From assembly GCA_013368375.1 (NCBI GenBank), contig JAACJP010000027.1:310001-374000 (forward strand): a stretch of DNA of 64,000 nucleotides, written 5' to 3'. The notes beneath the pieces are model-generated. The model ran no database searches, was not told where the DNA came from, and saw nothing but the letters and a program-made list of their open reading frames with translations. The translations under genes were made by a program, and so were the position numbers. Source of the stretch: Tricholomella constricta (lineage: Eukaryota > Basidiomycota > Agaricomycetes > Agaricales > Lyophyllaceae). Position 1 is the stretch's first letter, and each line of letters opens with the position of its first letter. Positions 11,603 through 23,083 of the stretch are shown here, piece after piece.

Positions 11603-12012
11603 TCCTGGAAGGAATTGCCACGCCAAGGACAAGTTCGCGCTCTGTAGCACGATGATACGCGGTTTGGAGGCCGGGGTTGGGATAAGCTACAGTGCCTGCG
11701 CCAACAAAAGAATGGGAGAATGGGAGAAGGAATGAGGTGGAGAATGCGCAGCACAAGGGCAAGGAATTATTAATTAACGTTGGTCCCTGGGACCAGACCG
11801 TGAGACCACTGGCAATCCGAGCTGGGATCAATCCCAAAGTATTCAAGTCTTCATGTAATTCTAGTCGACATCGCTCATCTCTCTGCCACTCGCCAGCTCA
11901 CCCATGAGCCGCTTAAAGTCTCCTCCTCTTCCTATACGAAAGGACTTTTGCTCGCAAACAACAAAGCCATTTCTTCCGATGTCCAATTACATTCTGCCAG
12001 GTGGGTGTGATG
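11603..12012. other. Intergenic, GH79 upstream region
   Basis: This is the 5' flank of the GH79 gene (which is transcribed leftwards) up to the 3' flank of the next FunK1 copy. Nothing else is recognised. Confidence 0.4.
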
Positions 12013-12133
12013 AGCGAAGGTAGGGTATATTGGCGCTGCCAGGAGTGTATGGTCGAGCTAGAGGGCCCTTCCTTTAGTCGACAGTCTGAGAGTCCGGAGG
12101 TGGGGTAAAGTTAGCTGAAGAGGGAGATCGATG

Positions 12134-13680
12134 TTATTCAGGTCTGGTCTGTGAGGGGACAGGGGAAATCGGCGGCGTGATTGTGTTCTTTGCAGGAGCC
12201 AACTTGGCCATGGCATGCAGGCGTTCGCTACGGGATTCCCGACGCTCTAGCTCACGAGTAGTGGCTGCTTCTTGACCCAAATCGGTGTGTTTTTGAAGAT
12301 CGGAGAGAGTAGCTTCAAGAAGACGAAGAATGTGGGCATGAATATGATAGTACTCGTTCCCATGGTGCTTATAGGCAAGTTTTAGCGTCGCCCACCATTG
12401 ACGTACCAGTGGCTTGAGAGGCTCAAAGTAAGGATGGAAGAGCCGAATGATCGTGGTTTCAAAGACGCGCTTCGGGTTGGAAAACAATAATCGCTTTGAG
12501 TCCGCAAAGTGAAGCTCTTTGGCGTCGAAATATTTGAGGATAGCCTTGGCTAACTCTCCTCTTGAGGCATAGTTCTCGTGACTCGGGTTTTGCTCCTCTC
12601 GAAGCATGCCTATGCCTGGGCCGCTGCGCGTCAGACAAAGATAGATGAGAACCCAAAGGAAAGACTCCATGTCGTGAACGGAATTGTGACTAAATGTAGA
12701 TGTTAGATCGTCGGCATTGATCATGTCTTCATCTTCGTCGTCTTCGTCATCTAACCTCAACGTCGCTCGCTGTAGGACTTCAACACTCATGAAAGGAAGT
12801 GTTCCCTGCAGGACGAGTGCCATGTCAGCGAGTTTCAGATTCAAATCTGGAAGAAACGTACACTGCGTTCCCCTTCTCGAGCTTTACAGTCGCTGAAGTC
12901 TGGCCAACGTGTCTCCTGAATGTGGTTATGATTGTCATATTTCATGAATGAGAGGGTTTGCTCACCTCAGGATGATCCCATCCCAAGTTAGCAGTCGTCG
13001 CGGATTCTTTTTTTGGGCCAAAACGATGCCGCTTAACATCTGTTATATATCGGAAAGCGCCTTCCTTAGCATATCGGAAAGCCTCTACGATTGCTTCGTA
13101 CTGCTTCGTCGCTGGAGGTAGGGGCAGCGTTTCAAACTCGGGTACTTCACGAGTTGGAAGGGGTTTAGATCCAAGGGCCTTTTTGGCATGATCAAAGTCT
13201 CTGAGACGTCCAAACGTCTCTTGGCTATCATGTATATGGGAATAAATCAAAAGGTTTCCGATACTGACATCACGGTGGATGATGAGGTCGTTATGAGCAT
13301 GACGATGATCTACAGCGTGTTAGTTCAGCAAGAGCTTTACACGTCTGCGGTACAGACGTACCTTCAACACACCCACGGAAACATCTAATAAGCTCCAGTA
13401 AGTCGCAGAAGTGCTTAATTGGAGTGTCCACGGGCATAATGATTTCGGTGTGGACGCAGTTTCCACTACTGTTCGTTTTCTTCTTGTGAGGCTAGCTGAA
13501 AGCGACACTCCGCTTTAACTTGAATCAAGGCTGTAATATATTGACATGCGAGAATAGCTCGGTTTCGACGTTGCCCTCATTCCGCACTAGTTTCGTGCCC
13601 GTAGCGTCGGCTACAAGCGGAAGCGGGATCATGGCACAACGGGTTGAGGCGTAAGCTTCTACAATCATGGGTGACAGATT
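12134..13680 (-). pseudogene. FunK1 protein kinase pseudogene
   Basis: The 3' exons are still open: 12134..12805 (GTLPFMSVEVL, HNSVHDMESFLWVLIYLCL), the 18-codon exon 12862..12915, and a catalytic exon with DLIIHRDVSIGNLL and LRDFDHAKK. Upstream of about 13440 the N-lobe exon is broken. It aligns with the copy at 38259..38640 but has an extra AT after the histidine-valine-asparagine codons (near 13540), which brings stop codons into frame. The C-terminus also stops early (at SQTRPE) because of a TAA where the copies at 4528 and 34341 continue for roughly 30 residues. The tail exon has an acidic insert (LDDEDDEDEDMINADD), shared with the copy at 36904. The N-terminal domain exons are absent. 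Confidence 0.75.
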
Positions 13681-13884
13681 TTCCTATTCCATCAAACTGC
13701 CAGCAACATACTATATAAGTCAACTTGGAAGCCCCAGATATGCCAACTTTGCGGATGACACGCATATATACACACATACACTTAAGCCTACCTTCATTTT
13801 GTAAGAACATATGGCTGAAGTCTAGCCTACTTTTCGTAGAGCTTCGAGACGGTCTTCAGTTTAATTTCTTTTCCAGCACACTCT

Positions 13885-14140
13885 CAATCCTAACAAGTCT
13901 ACCATACCGAACCGTGTAGCGTACTTCAAATAGATTTAAGTCAGCTTGAAAAAGTTCGATATCTTTCCAGCGTACCTCAATCCTAACGAGTCTACCATAC
14001 CGAACCGTGTAGCACACTTCAAATAGATTTAAGTCAGCTTGAAAAAGTTATCTTTACAGCGTACCTCAATCCTAACGAGTCTACTGTGTCAAACCGTGTA
14101 GCGTACTTCAAAAAGCCTAAGTTTGAACCCTAAGATACAG
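13885..14140. repeat. Tandem repeat, about 90-bp unit, three copies
   Basis: Units start near 13885, 13978 and 14067 with CAATCCTAAC(A/G)AGTCTAC, then ACCGTGTAGC and CTTCAAATAGATTTAAG. The third copy degenerates into short AGTCTACCGTG repeats up to about 14170. Confidence 0.85.
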
Positions 14141-14170
14141 CGAGTCTACCGTGCTCGCGAGTCTACCGTG

Positions 14171-15273
14171 CCCGAGCCGTCGCGCCAGCCTATGAAAGGT
14201 CTACCCAGCCTATACGGTGATAGGGCTAGAAGGCCTGAAGGTGCTGTGCACAACAACAAAACAACTAACAACTATGGGGGGCGAGAAATGTTAAAAGTTC
14301 CCAGACACGCGAGTGTGCAGGGTTTGAAAGTGGTGGTTTGATGAAAGTAAAGACGATCCGACTTGTAATTAGTCGTACCGACGGCGATGCAATAGAATAC
14401 GATCGTTCCCAGGCGGAGCGGGTCGGTAACCGACTTTCGGTGTCGGTTGTGCGACAACGAGACGAACGAGGTTTATTACGGAGAACTCACGGGTTCGGGC
14501 GACGAGTACGAGACGACAGAGACGGCGGTTACGAGGTTTACGACGGTGGCGACGGTTTATACGATGAGAACGGTGCAGAGACGGCAGAGACGACGGTTTT
14601 TGAGCTATTAAATCTGAGAGTGAGGGAAAATACGGGCTGTAATTCACTGGGGCAGGTAGGTAGTACATGGGTATGTTTTTATACTATGCGACCGACTCGC
14701 CTCTCGCGAGCCGGTGAGGCAGGTGTTTTACTGGTTTATTTGAGAGAAGCGCCGCCAAGCTTGGTACCGCGCGACACTTTTTAGGGAGTGTGGCGCTCTT
14801 TGGCTCGGCAAAGGGGGTTTTGATCAGCTCGAGGCGTCGGGTCGGATGTATGATCGGTAGGGGATTTGCGATCGGTAGTGGCTCTTGGGTGCGGAACTCC
14901 GTGGTACGGCCGGATCCCCTCTGCGAATGGCTGGGCAAGGTGTTTCCTAGGATAATTTCAAATCGGGTTTGGTTGTCGCCGGGTTGAGACCTTGGCATAC
15001 AAACGTGCGCGGTCATCAACAGGTTATACGGCGTTCCGTGCTCCGTGCGCCCAGAGGGGAGAACTGGCGTTTCTTGGTCGGCGCGTCGGTCGTTTGGTCG
15101 TATTGTCGGTTGGTCGGTCGTATTGTCGATTGGTCGGTTCGGCGCTTTGGCCGCATCCGGGACCGTGTTCGTCGTGGCGCAGCGGTTGATGTCCGTTTTA
15201 TGGGCAGGTTCTGTGTACAGCACGGAACGGTGCTCATCAACGGGCTATGTCAATAAAATAAAATTTCATCATA
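14171..15273. other. Non-coding flank of the KDZ transposase gene; low-complexity stretches
   Basis: Long frames exist on both strands (for example complement 14684..15223), but they are G+C-biased and low in complexity. 14440..14600 is rich in GACGAG/CGACGG and 15090..15150 is a run of TGGTCGGT-like repeats. A possible splice at 15285 (GTACGC) could extend the transposase into 14684..15223, but no conserved domain supports that. Confidence 0.4.
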
Positions 15274-18200
15274 TTACGAGCGTACCTTGAGTGCTTTATT
15301 GAACACGGCTTGACAGTCTGTCGCAAGTCGTCTATACATGGCCGCCTGTCGGTCGCAGTACGCGGCTCGCCCGCCTTTCGTCGCCATCCCAAGCTCACCC
15401 CAGACGTCTGCCATCCTCGAAAACGACGCCACGCTGCGTCGAAACTCCTCTTGCAGAATCTCCTTCTCCTCTCGTGATCTGTCACGCGCTGCTCGATCAC
15501 GAAACCACTTGACCCGATCCACTGCCGTCCATTAGCATTGAGCCAGCCAGGTGAGCCATTCGAGAATGCTTACTTTCGACACTCCATTCCGACTCCTCTT
15601 CGAGGGTCATGCCAATACGCCGTCCAACGTGCCAGAACCACGGGTCCTGCTTCTTTGCATCACCCAGCTTGTGGCGTTCAGTCACGTTCTTCTGCCACAG
15701 CTGTTCTTTGAGCAGAGGTTGCAGTGCCTTGTCATCCGGGTCAAGGCCGAGCGCGAGGAGCTTTTTGTACACGCGTTGGTACCGCTCCATTGCTGAGGTC
15801 TTTTCTAATTGGAGGGTGCGGAGATATTGCTGCGCGTGGGTGTTGGATCGTTGTCTGTGGATGTTAACTTGCTTAAACTGTAGGTTAGCGTTGACTGTCT
15901 TGATAGCCAGTCGAACCTCAGCGAGGGCATCGTGTGCTTGACCTTCGCGCAGTTGGTATTCGACCCGGGCCAAGGACTCGAGCCCTAGAGCGCTGCGTCG
16001 AGTGACGGTGAAGTCGGAGGGGAGCAGGAGAGGGATATCCTCGGTTGCGATAGCTTCTGTCGAATTCACTTCGCTTAGGAGAGCCGGGAAAATTGTCAGT
16101 TGTTCTTGACGCCAACTGGCAAGCTCTTGAGCAAGCCTGGCGCGTGGACTCGACGTCTGAGCATCAGTTTTGGACTTGGAGGATAGCTGGGCCCTGCGAA
16201 GTATGTATTAGATGTGCAGTTGGGAGTAGAATAAGTGTACGCACTGTTTCTCCTCAAGCTGTAGCCCTGTGTTCAGAAATGACGCGAGGCCTGCTCGATT
16301 ATCGTCGCCACTAGAGGCAGCGAATTCAGCACTCGCTAAAGTTTGATACACCCGGTTCAACGATGGCGGCCCTTGGGAACTGGTCAAGACGTTGAAGTCA
16401 CTAATGGCCGTGTCGACTTACCTCCTTCCAGCTGTACTTCATATAAACTCTGTACAACTCCTTTTGAGACGACCTTCGGCCTTGTATCCATGGTCTCCCA
16501 CCGTGCGATTAGATCCGGTGCATGCATATTAGTCAATGCAGCAAAATCGTCCTCCCGCGTTTGTAGAGTCTTGACGCACGCGATATACATACGATGAAGT
16601 GTTGCGGCTGTAGAACTAGATCAAATATAACCTTCAACAATGGATACAATGCTGACCGATCTGATGAACTTTCGTCCAGTTCCAATGACCAAAAAAATTG
16701 TCGAGGCTATCGTGGCGATGACCATCGTTCTGCTCCTTGGTGCTCCCTGCAGATTGGTTTTGTTCCGCCCATCCACCTTCGATGTTCTCGCCCCAAGTCT
16801 CGCCGGAATACTTCAAGTAGTTGAAGGCCCACAAAAGCATGCAAATCAGAACATGGTTCACGACGTGCATCTTGGGAATTGCGCCCCGAATCTTCCCGAG
16901 CAGAGGGACGACGTCTGGAAACCATTTCATAAAACGTTTCTCGAGATTAATACAATATTGACACCTAAAGCTAATGAGTTTCAAGTGATTCTTCCCTAAG
17001 TAAGATAAACGAACCATATATCATAACTGATCATGATCCAGCGCAGGCGGCTGGCCTTGGCAATCGCGTGGGCCAACGCATAGTCGGTGTTCGCGAACCT
17101 GCACGGCGGAATCAGTCAGTGTTCGAGTGTGAAAGACGAGCAGCTTACGCTTTGCCTTTAGTGAGGTCAACCGTTCCCTGTGGCATGTAGCAGCCATGGC
17201 GGGCACACTGGAAGGCGACGACGCCGCTCACCACGGCATTCTTGAACTTCGCGATATTCTGCATCTTTCCTGCTTTGAGGTGTGGACAGGTCGGTTCCTG
17301 CGAAATACACGATGAGACGACGGCCACGATAGCTGAGAAGAAACGTACCTCTTCCGGATGAATGCCAACCCTTTTAAGATAGCCTTTGAATGGCTCGGTC
17401 GGTACGAAATAGCCGTTGCCGTTGTTGAGAGCCGTGTCATCCGGATCATCATTCTTAAGCTTGCGTTGGAGTCGAAAGTTGCCATCGGTGGATAGAAAAA
17501 GGGTGTACTTGTGGCTATATCTGGTCAGCGACGAGGAACGTGCGTGGCAAGAATCACTCACGTCTCATCGTCATGGGCAGCCCGGATCACAGCATCGTCT
17601 ACGTTGAAGCCGACCTCAGGGCAAGCTGGACATCGGACCGTGAGTGAGTTTGCGCGTCGGTGGGTAAGGATGTTGTCGATGCTGTGGGCCTGGCCACTCC
17701 TTCTGACAATAGCGAGGTGGCTCCAAACACGTGAGACCTGATTAAACTCGCGATACCGATCCTGTGCATTGTATAAGTCAGCCGTCGCAGTACGAGGTAC
17801 ATCGAGATACATACCGGCACGTCCTGGGGGAAAGCATTATTCGTTAGGCTTCGAAGGGTGCCAAAATAGTCGTAGGCAGACTTCTTCGACGTCAAGTTGC
17901 TTATGTGAAAGTGCTTGAGCACCGAGAACGTGAAGGCGGTTTCCGGTCGCTGGACAGTTGCGGGGAAGAATCGGGCGCGTACCAGTTGCTCTGCGTCAGA
18001 CAAAGCATCACAGTGGCAATATTTTATATGCATGCGATGAACACCATTGATGTGGACAATGACTGTGGGGCGACCGATTGAGGTGGGAAGTGTGTTGGGG
18101 CACGGCTTGCCAAAGTGTCCTAACATGATGATGAAGCCTAATTCAGAAAGTGATACGCGCTGGAAGAAACTGCCTGTCCATCGCTGGAGGAAATGGAACG

Positions 18201-18685
18201 GCTGGTTCTGGTGTGCTTCGATGATGTAATCCTGACATAGAAGATCGCACTGAAAGCATTCTGTGCATCGAAAAGCACTAGCAGCCGCGCCGCAGGGGCA
18301 GTCCCGTCCGATACGAGGATGGTACTCGGTCGATAGGATCGCGTCCTGGAGAGCATCAAAGCTTTTCGAAAAAGTTTCCATCATTACTGACGCGCCCTGC
18401 ATTCCATCAGCAAACCTTCTGCCCCAGTAATGAAGATACACGTACTTGTTTCCTGGTTGGCTTTACTTCGGGTTTGGTGGTGGGTGAAGTGGGTTTGTAG
18501 GGCGGAATAGACGTGGAAGATGTGGCAGGTGATACCCGTCGACGCTTTGCCGTGGTTTCGTAGAATGTGCGCGTTGTCGTGCTCCCGGCTGCTGAGACTG
18601 CCCTGTTCAATTCAATGTCATCCTCCTGATCGGACTCGCTGTCGTAACGGCCAAGGACTCCTCGACGCTTGTGGGTGCGGGACAT
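15274..18685 (-). CDS. KDZ (Kyakuja-Dileera-Zisupton) transposase with CxC2-type cysteine cluster
   Basis: This is a DDE-type DNA transposase. Eleven exons: complement(15274..15521, 15574..16193, 16245..16371, 16422..16607, 16657..16964, 17015..17098, 17149..17297, 17349..17520, 17562..17761, 17815..18396, 18446..18685), 971 aa, every phase consistent. A basic, Ser/Thr-rich N-terminus is followed by the cysteine cluster (CPCG, CTECFQCDLLCQDY, then FFQRVSLSELGF and LGHFGKPCP). Next comes a domain with HINGVHRM and RARFFPATVQRPETAFTF. The KDZ catalytic part has LSTDGNFRLQRKLKNDDPDD (first Asp), VVSGVVAFQCARHG, NTDYALA, SYDIW (second Asp), IPKMHVVNHV, and ENIEGGWAEQN (candidate Glu) with HDSLDNFFGHWNW. 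The C-terminal about 260 residues are helical. No frameshift or stop was found, so it may be functional. Terminal inverted repeats were not located. Confidence 0.92.
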
Positions 18686-18903
18686 TGAACAGGAGGGAGC
18701 TAGCTACAGAACGAAGTGGTGCGTGCGCGTTAGTATGAGGAATAGAAGGATATTTCAGAACAATAATGGTGGCAGCATTGTACGGCAATGGCTCCTCGAC
18801 ATCGATCAGGGAGAAAATACAATAACAGCAGAATGAAGTGGCCTGTGCGCGGTGACACGCGGAACAAGAGAACAAGGGACGTTTCTGGCCACAACGAGAA
18901 CAA

Positions 18904-19062
18904 GGGACCTCACGCTCGCTGCCAGAGCAAATCGTGTGGGCAATCGAAGATCTGACCCCAACTCATTGACGAGAACAATAGCAGAGGCAGCAGTCTACGG
19001 GACCTCACGATCGCTGCCAGAGCAGATCGTGTGGGCGATCGAAGATCTGACCCGAACTCATG
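18904..19062. repeat. Two-copy direct repeat 5' of the KDZ gene
   Basis: A unit of about 64 bp (GGGACCTCAC...TCGCTGCCAGAGCA...ATCGAAGATCTGACCC) occurs at 18904..18967 and 18999..19062 with few mismatches. It lies within 400 bp upstream of the transposase start and could be a subterminal transposase-binding repeat. Confidence 0.75.
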
Positions 19063-19171
19063 AAGGCAACTGTTCGAGGCAAAAAAAGAGGTTTTCAGTC
19101 ATCGTAGTAGTAGTTGTATACATTTGGTATAGCAGTCCAAATGTGTATAGTCCGTATAGTAGTCCAAATAT

Positions 19172-21381
19172 TTATAGCGCGGGGTCAAATTGTAACAGCT
19201 GTGTCATATCATAGCAAATGTTCGGTGATGGATTTAAATGGTGAAGAAGCGGCGGGGGAGCTTCAAAGCCGGGCACGTCATGAGAAAGACGACGAGGGAC
19301 GATAGGCGCGCGGCGGAAGTGATTGAAGAAAGTTTGGGTATAGTACTTTGCAATGGCTTCCTCCAAACTTTGAACTTCATCGGCCTTCCATCGCCAACTG
19401 TCGACGTGGAGGATGGCTGGCTGTTTCCCGGGCCAAGGCCTCATGAGCCGCTGAAGTTCCAACAAGTAGCGACAGCGTTCTTCATCGTCGTAACTCGCGA
19501 TGCCGTGATTTGCTTCAGACAGCGGCGCGACGAGGAGTTGTCCTCCGGGAAAGCAATCGGCGACACGTTGTTGTTCTCGCCCAAGATCGAAGTCCGCGGC
19601 CCCACGACGGATAAAAATCTGCAATGCGAGCAGCTCCTGGCGAAAATTGAGCTCCGCCAACTCCCACAAGATCTCCTCGAAGTCCTTGTCCTGAAGATCC
19701 CCGAATGGTTTGCCCTGCCAAGTTTCGTTACCATGGGCAACTTCGCCGATTGAGGTGTCCTCGGCGCTCAAGCAGTTCTGGAGAAAGTCAGACAACAGCT
19801 CCAGGCGCGTCGCGCTCTTCGTCTGACGATCCCCTCTCTTCCTATCGGCGCCGGATGAGCTATTTTGCAGCCAGTCGAGCCCAAGCAAATCCCTCCAAGC
19901 CTTCCCAGACATCGGCCGCGCATTGGAATCGTTGACACTGAGGCGATGTATGAGAACCCCGCGATAACGAAGCCAGGCACGGAGGGTTGATGCACGCCGG
20001 TCTCGTTTCTCGTACGCAATAAACGACGCCGGTTCCGGGAATGCATACCCGAAATCGGAGCCCAGAACATCTTGGTTGACGAAGTTGCTGGGCGATTGAT
20101 CGACGCTGCGCAGCGCATCACGCCATGCCGGGATCGCGGGAGGAAGGATGGCGTCCGGGAGATCTTCGAACTTGCCACGACCCTGCGGCTCGTAGATGGC
20201 CTTGTTCTTCTTGCGCTGGGCGTCTATAATGTCCTTGTCAGTTGTAGATAAGTAAATCATTGAGATAAGAACTTACATGGGCTGTACCGTTGCGTCCGAG
20301 CCTTACGATCGGTCATCGGCACATCGGGAGGTGGAACCACGGGTCGCTCCATCCGGTGGGCGTTGAACGGGTTGCAAGTTGAGTGGAAATATCGAGTGAA
20401 GCGCCGCATTGCCGTATATTTGGCCAGTTGCGTCGCAGACCCGCGATAGACGACATTGTAGGAGGGCTTGGAGGTTGCAGTGAGCGGAATGAAACCTTCG
20501 GCGCGCTTTGCAGTGACCACTTCGTTGATGCACAGGGTAAGGACATCCACACGGTGGTGAATAAGGAATACAGGAATTTTTGCCCTGAATAATTCCTCGC
20601 AGACGCCGAGGTTGGCAGTGAATGCCCCCATTACCCGTGCGACTGGCGTCGCTGCATCCACCTGTAACCGGCCACTGATACGGGGTTTGTAGATGTCCCG
20701 CCAGTCGAGCGCAGCTTGTAGCTCGGAGTACAGACGTTGAACCTCGCGTACAGCGAGTCGTGCACGACTGAACGTCGTCGGTAAGCCCGTGAGTCGATCA
20801 AGCATGGAATTTAGGATGGGAGGGATCTCTCGAGGTGGGTAATACTCGTCGTAGATGGCACTCCGCACTTTTTCCATCAGCACAATGCAGGGTTTTCGAA
20901 GGCGGCTGAGCATATGAGGAGAGAAGCGCCCGATCTGATAAAATAGACGGTCCTCGCACACAAACTCGGATTCTGCAGGGAGCCACCACATAATTACCGC
21001 GGGGTCACTGTGATCGCGGGGTGGATAACGAATGACTGATAGGTATGGGAGATCCGCGACGTAAGGCTGCGGCCACATAAGTGGGTCGTCATCTCCATAG
21101 CGTAGATCCTCGCGCAGGTACACCGGACGATCTCCTCCCAGAGGCGGATACCGTAGTCTCTTGGAATTTGGCGAAGTCACTACATAGTCCCCCTCTCCAA
21201 CGATAGCAGCGACTAAGCCATCGGACGGCCGAATATCTGACGAACTGTGAAAACAATTGTTAAAAATAAAGGAAAAGGACTTACTAGCTGGGTTGAACTG
21301 AAGTTTCAGATGCAGGAGTAGTTCAGGGTTCGCCAACAGGGCTTGCGAAGTTGGGGGTTCGATATCCCGGCTTGACATCAC
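19172..21381 (-). CDS. Hypothetical protein, 702 aa, family not named
   Basis: Model: complement(19172..20223, 20277..21236, 21285..21381), 702 aa in consistent phase. The frame is also open across the 48-bp second intron, so that splice is probable rather than certain. The sequence is globular, with no signal peptide or membrane segment. Notable parts are DYVVTSPNSKRLRYPPLGG and YLREDLRYGDDDPLMWPQPY near the N-terminus, and VMGAFTANLGVCEELFRAKIPVFLI in the middle. The C-terminus reads NICYDMTQLLQFDPAL. From memory it resembles a lineage-expanded Agaricomycete hypothetical family, but no function can be assigned. It runs toward the KDZ gene; its stop is about 490 bp from the transposase start. 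It may be cargo of a KDZ-related element or a neighbour. Confidence 0.8.
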
Positions 21382-21382
21382 G

Positions 21383-21960
21383 AATCGCCGCGTCGTTTGA
21401 AGAAGACCACAGATAGATATCAGCCGACGTCACGTCGAGCCGAAAGAGAATACCACAGGTAAATCTCAAAGGTGGGAAGTGGCTGAAAGAAACGTCCGCG
21501 GGCTATGAAGATTAGTCGACAGTCAGTTGTTACAAAAATGAAATAAGCTTACCGTTGATTGTGATGACGAACTTTCGAACTCAAGGTGCGATGTGGATGG
21601 ATGAAGAGTCCGCAGGCTATGACGAATCGCCGCGTTGGTTGAAGAGGACCACAGATAGAAATCAGCCGACGTCACGTCGAGCCGAAAGAGAATACCAAAG
21701 GTAAGTCTCAGAGTGCAATCTGGGTCGAAGGAACGTCCGCAGGCTATGAAGCTTAGGTGTCAGTGCGTAGTTAGAGAAATTAATGAACTTACCGTGGATT
21801 GTAGAACTTCCAAACTCAAGTCGGATGTAACGAAAGTGTAGTATGGTATGACAAAGTGTATTCTAGCCAGGACGTAGTCTAAAGGAGCGCAATCAGCTGA
21901 CGACACGTCGAGCTGAACGAGAATACCAAAGGTATATCTCGCGGTGGGACAGTTGTTGGG
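21383..21960. repeat. Imperfect tandem repeat, about 230-270-bp unit, upstream of the 702-aa gene
   Basis: Two well-conserved units begin near 21383 and 21614 (GAATCGCCGCGT...GACCACAGATAGA...TCAGCCGACGTCACGTCGAG), each ending in ACGTCCGC(G/A)GGCTATGAAG. A third, diverged partial unit lies near 21885..21945. The array occupies the likely promoter of the 702-aa gene. Confidence 0.8.
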
Positions 21961-22199
21961 GTCCAGTAGCTGGCAGTGTAGAATATGCAGCGAATGAAAG
22001 AAGGGAGACGTCGTCGACTCTGCACTTGTGCGCTGAGTTTGAAATATAATTTCCCACGCTTGAGCCAAGGCCCAAGCGAGCCCTCATCGGCAATGCCCGC
22101 AAATCGCACGCTCAAGCCAAGTGGCCAAACAAGCGTGACCTTTCGGCAATGCCCGTGCGGACGCCATCCATTTTTTGACTTCCCATTATCTTGAACTTC

Positions 22200-22730
22200 A
22201 CCATCATCGGGGCAGACATTCGTCTCCCGCCTGCTCGACCTGGCGTCGGCAGTGATTCCTCTTCTCCTCTCTGCCTGGATCAAGCCTCCGCCTTTTGCCA
22301 TCAACATCGGGCCAGACGAGTGTCTCCCGCCTGCTCGACCTGGCGTCAGCAGTGATTCTCCCCTCCTCTCCGCCTTCATGGATCAAGTGCCCCAACCTTT
22401 TGCCATCAACATCGGGCCAGGCAAGTGTCTCCCGCCTGCTCGACCTGGTGTCGGCAGTGATTCCTCTTCTCCCCTCTGCCTGGATCAAGCCCCCCCGCCT
22501 TTTGCCATCAACATCGGGCCAGACGAGTGTCTCCCCTCTGCTCGACCTGGTGTCAGCAGTGGCTTCTTTCCTTTCTCTCGTTCATTACGACCAGCTTCGC
22601 CAGCTTCGTCCTCGGGCCATCACTTGGTCTCTCGTCTCTTGAATTACGACCAGATGTCCTCGCCTTTTGACTTTCCCAACATCGGGCTAGACGAGCGTCT
22701 CCCGCCTGCTTGACCTGGTGTCGGCAGTGA
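22200..22730. repeat. Minisatellite, about 100-bp unit, five copies
   Basis: Five units near 22229, 22321, 22424, 22527 and 22694 share GTCTCCC..CTGCT(C/T)GACCTGG, a CTTCTCCTCTCTGCCTGG-like block, and TTTTGCCATCAACATCGGGC. All frames across it are low-complexity repeats and are not believed to be genes. Confidence 0.88.
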
Positions 22731-22735
22731 CTTCT

Positions 22736-23083
22736 TTCCTCACTCACCTCGTTAACCACAAGCAGCTTTATCTCTCGGGTCGCCCCTGGTTTTTTTTTCA
22801 GCCTGGCGCTCACCTTGGGCACCGGATTCCTTAAGGACACGATGTGCCGCCGACGTGCTGAATTTGCTATTGTACTCATTTTTATTTCTATCGTCGCTAT
22901 AATCCTCTATTTTTATTTCTATGTTATTTAGACTCGGACTAGAGTGCTTGTACCTACAATTACGCTATATTGTTCTGCTTTGAATGGCCGGGACTGCCTC
23001 GCTTTGGCCTTCGAAGGCTCTCAATGAACTTTAAAGGGCGCACGATCGGTGAGTACTACAACGCCAACACTTTATTGTTATTC
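22736..23083. other. Intergenic, no gene recognised
   Basis: T-rich spacer between the minisatellite and the next gene. The reading frame of the next gene is open back to 22970, but the first convincing ATG is at 23084. Confidence 0.4.

Noticed and set aside
14338..15256. Long frames on both strands beside the KDZ gene
   Set aside because: Overlapping frames on both strands with Arg-rich, low-complexity content indicate G+C-biased sequence rather than genes.
22200..22730. Long open frames on both strands in the minisatellite as a repeat protein gene
   Set aside because: All frames are open because the repeat lacks stop codons. There is no start context, splice support or domain.
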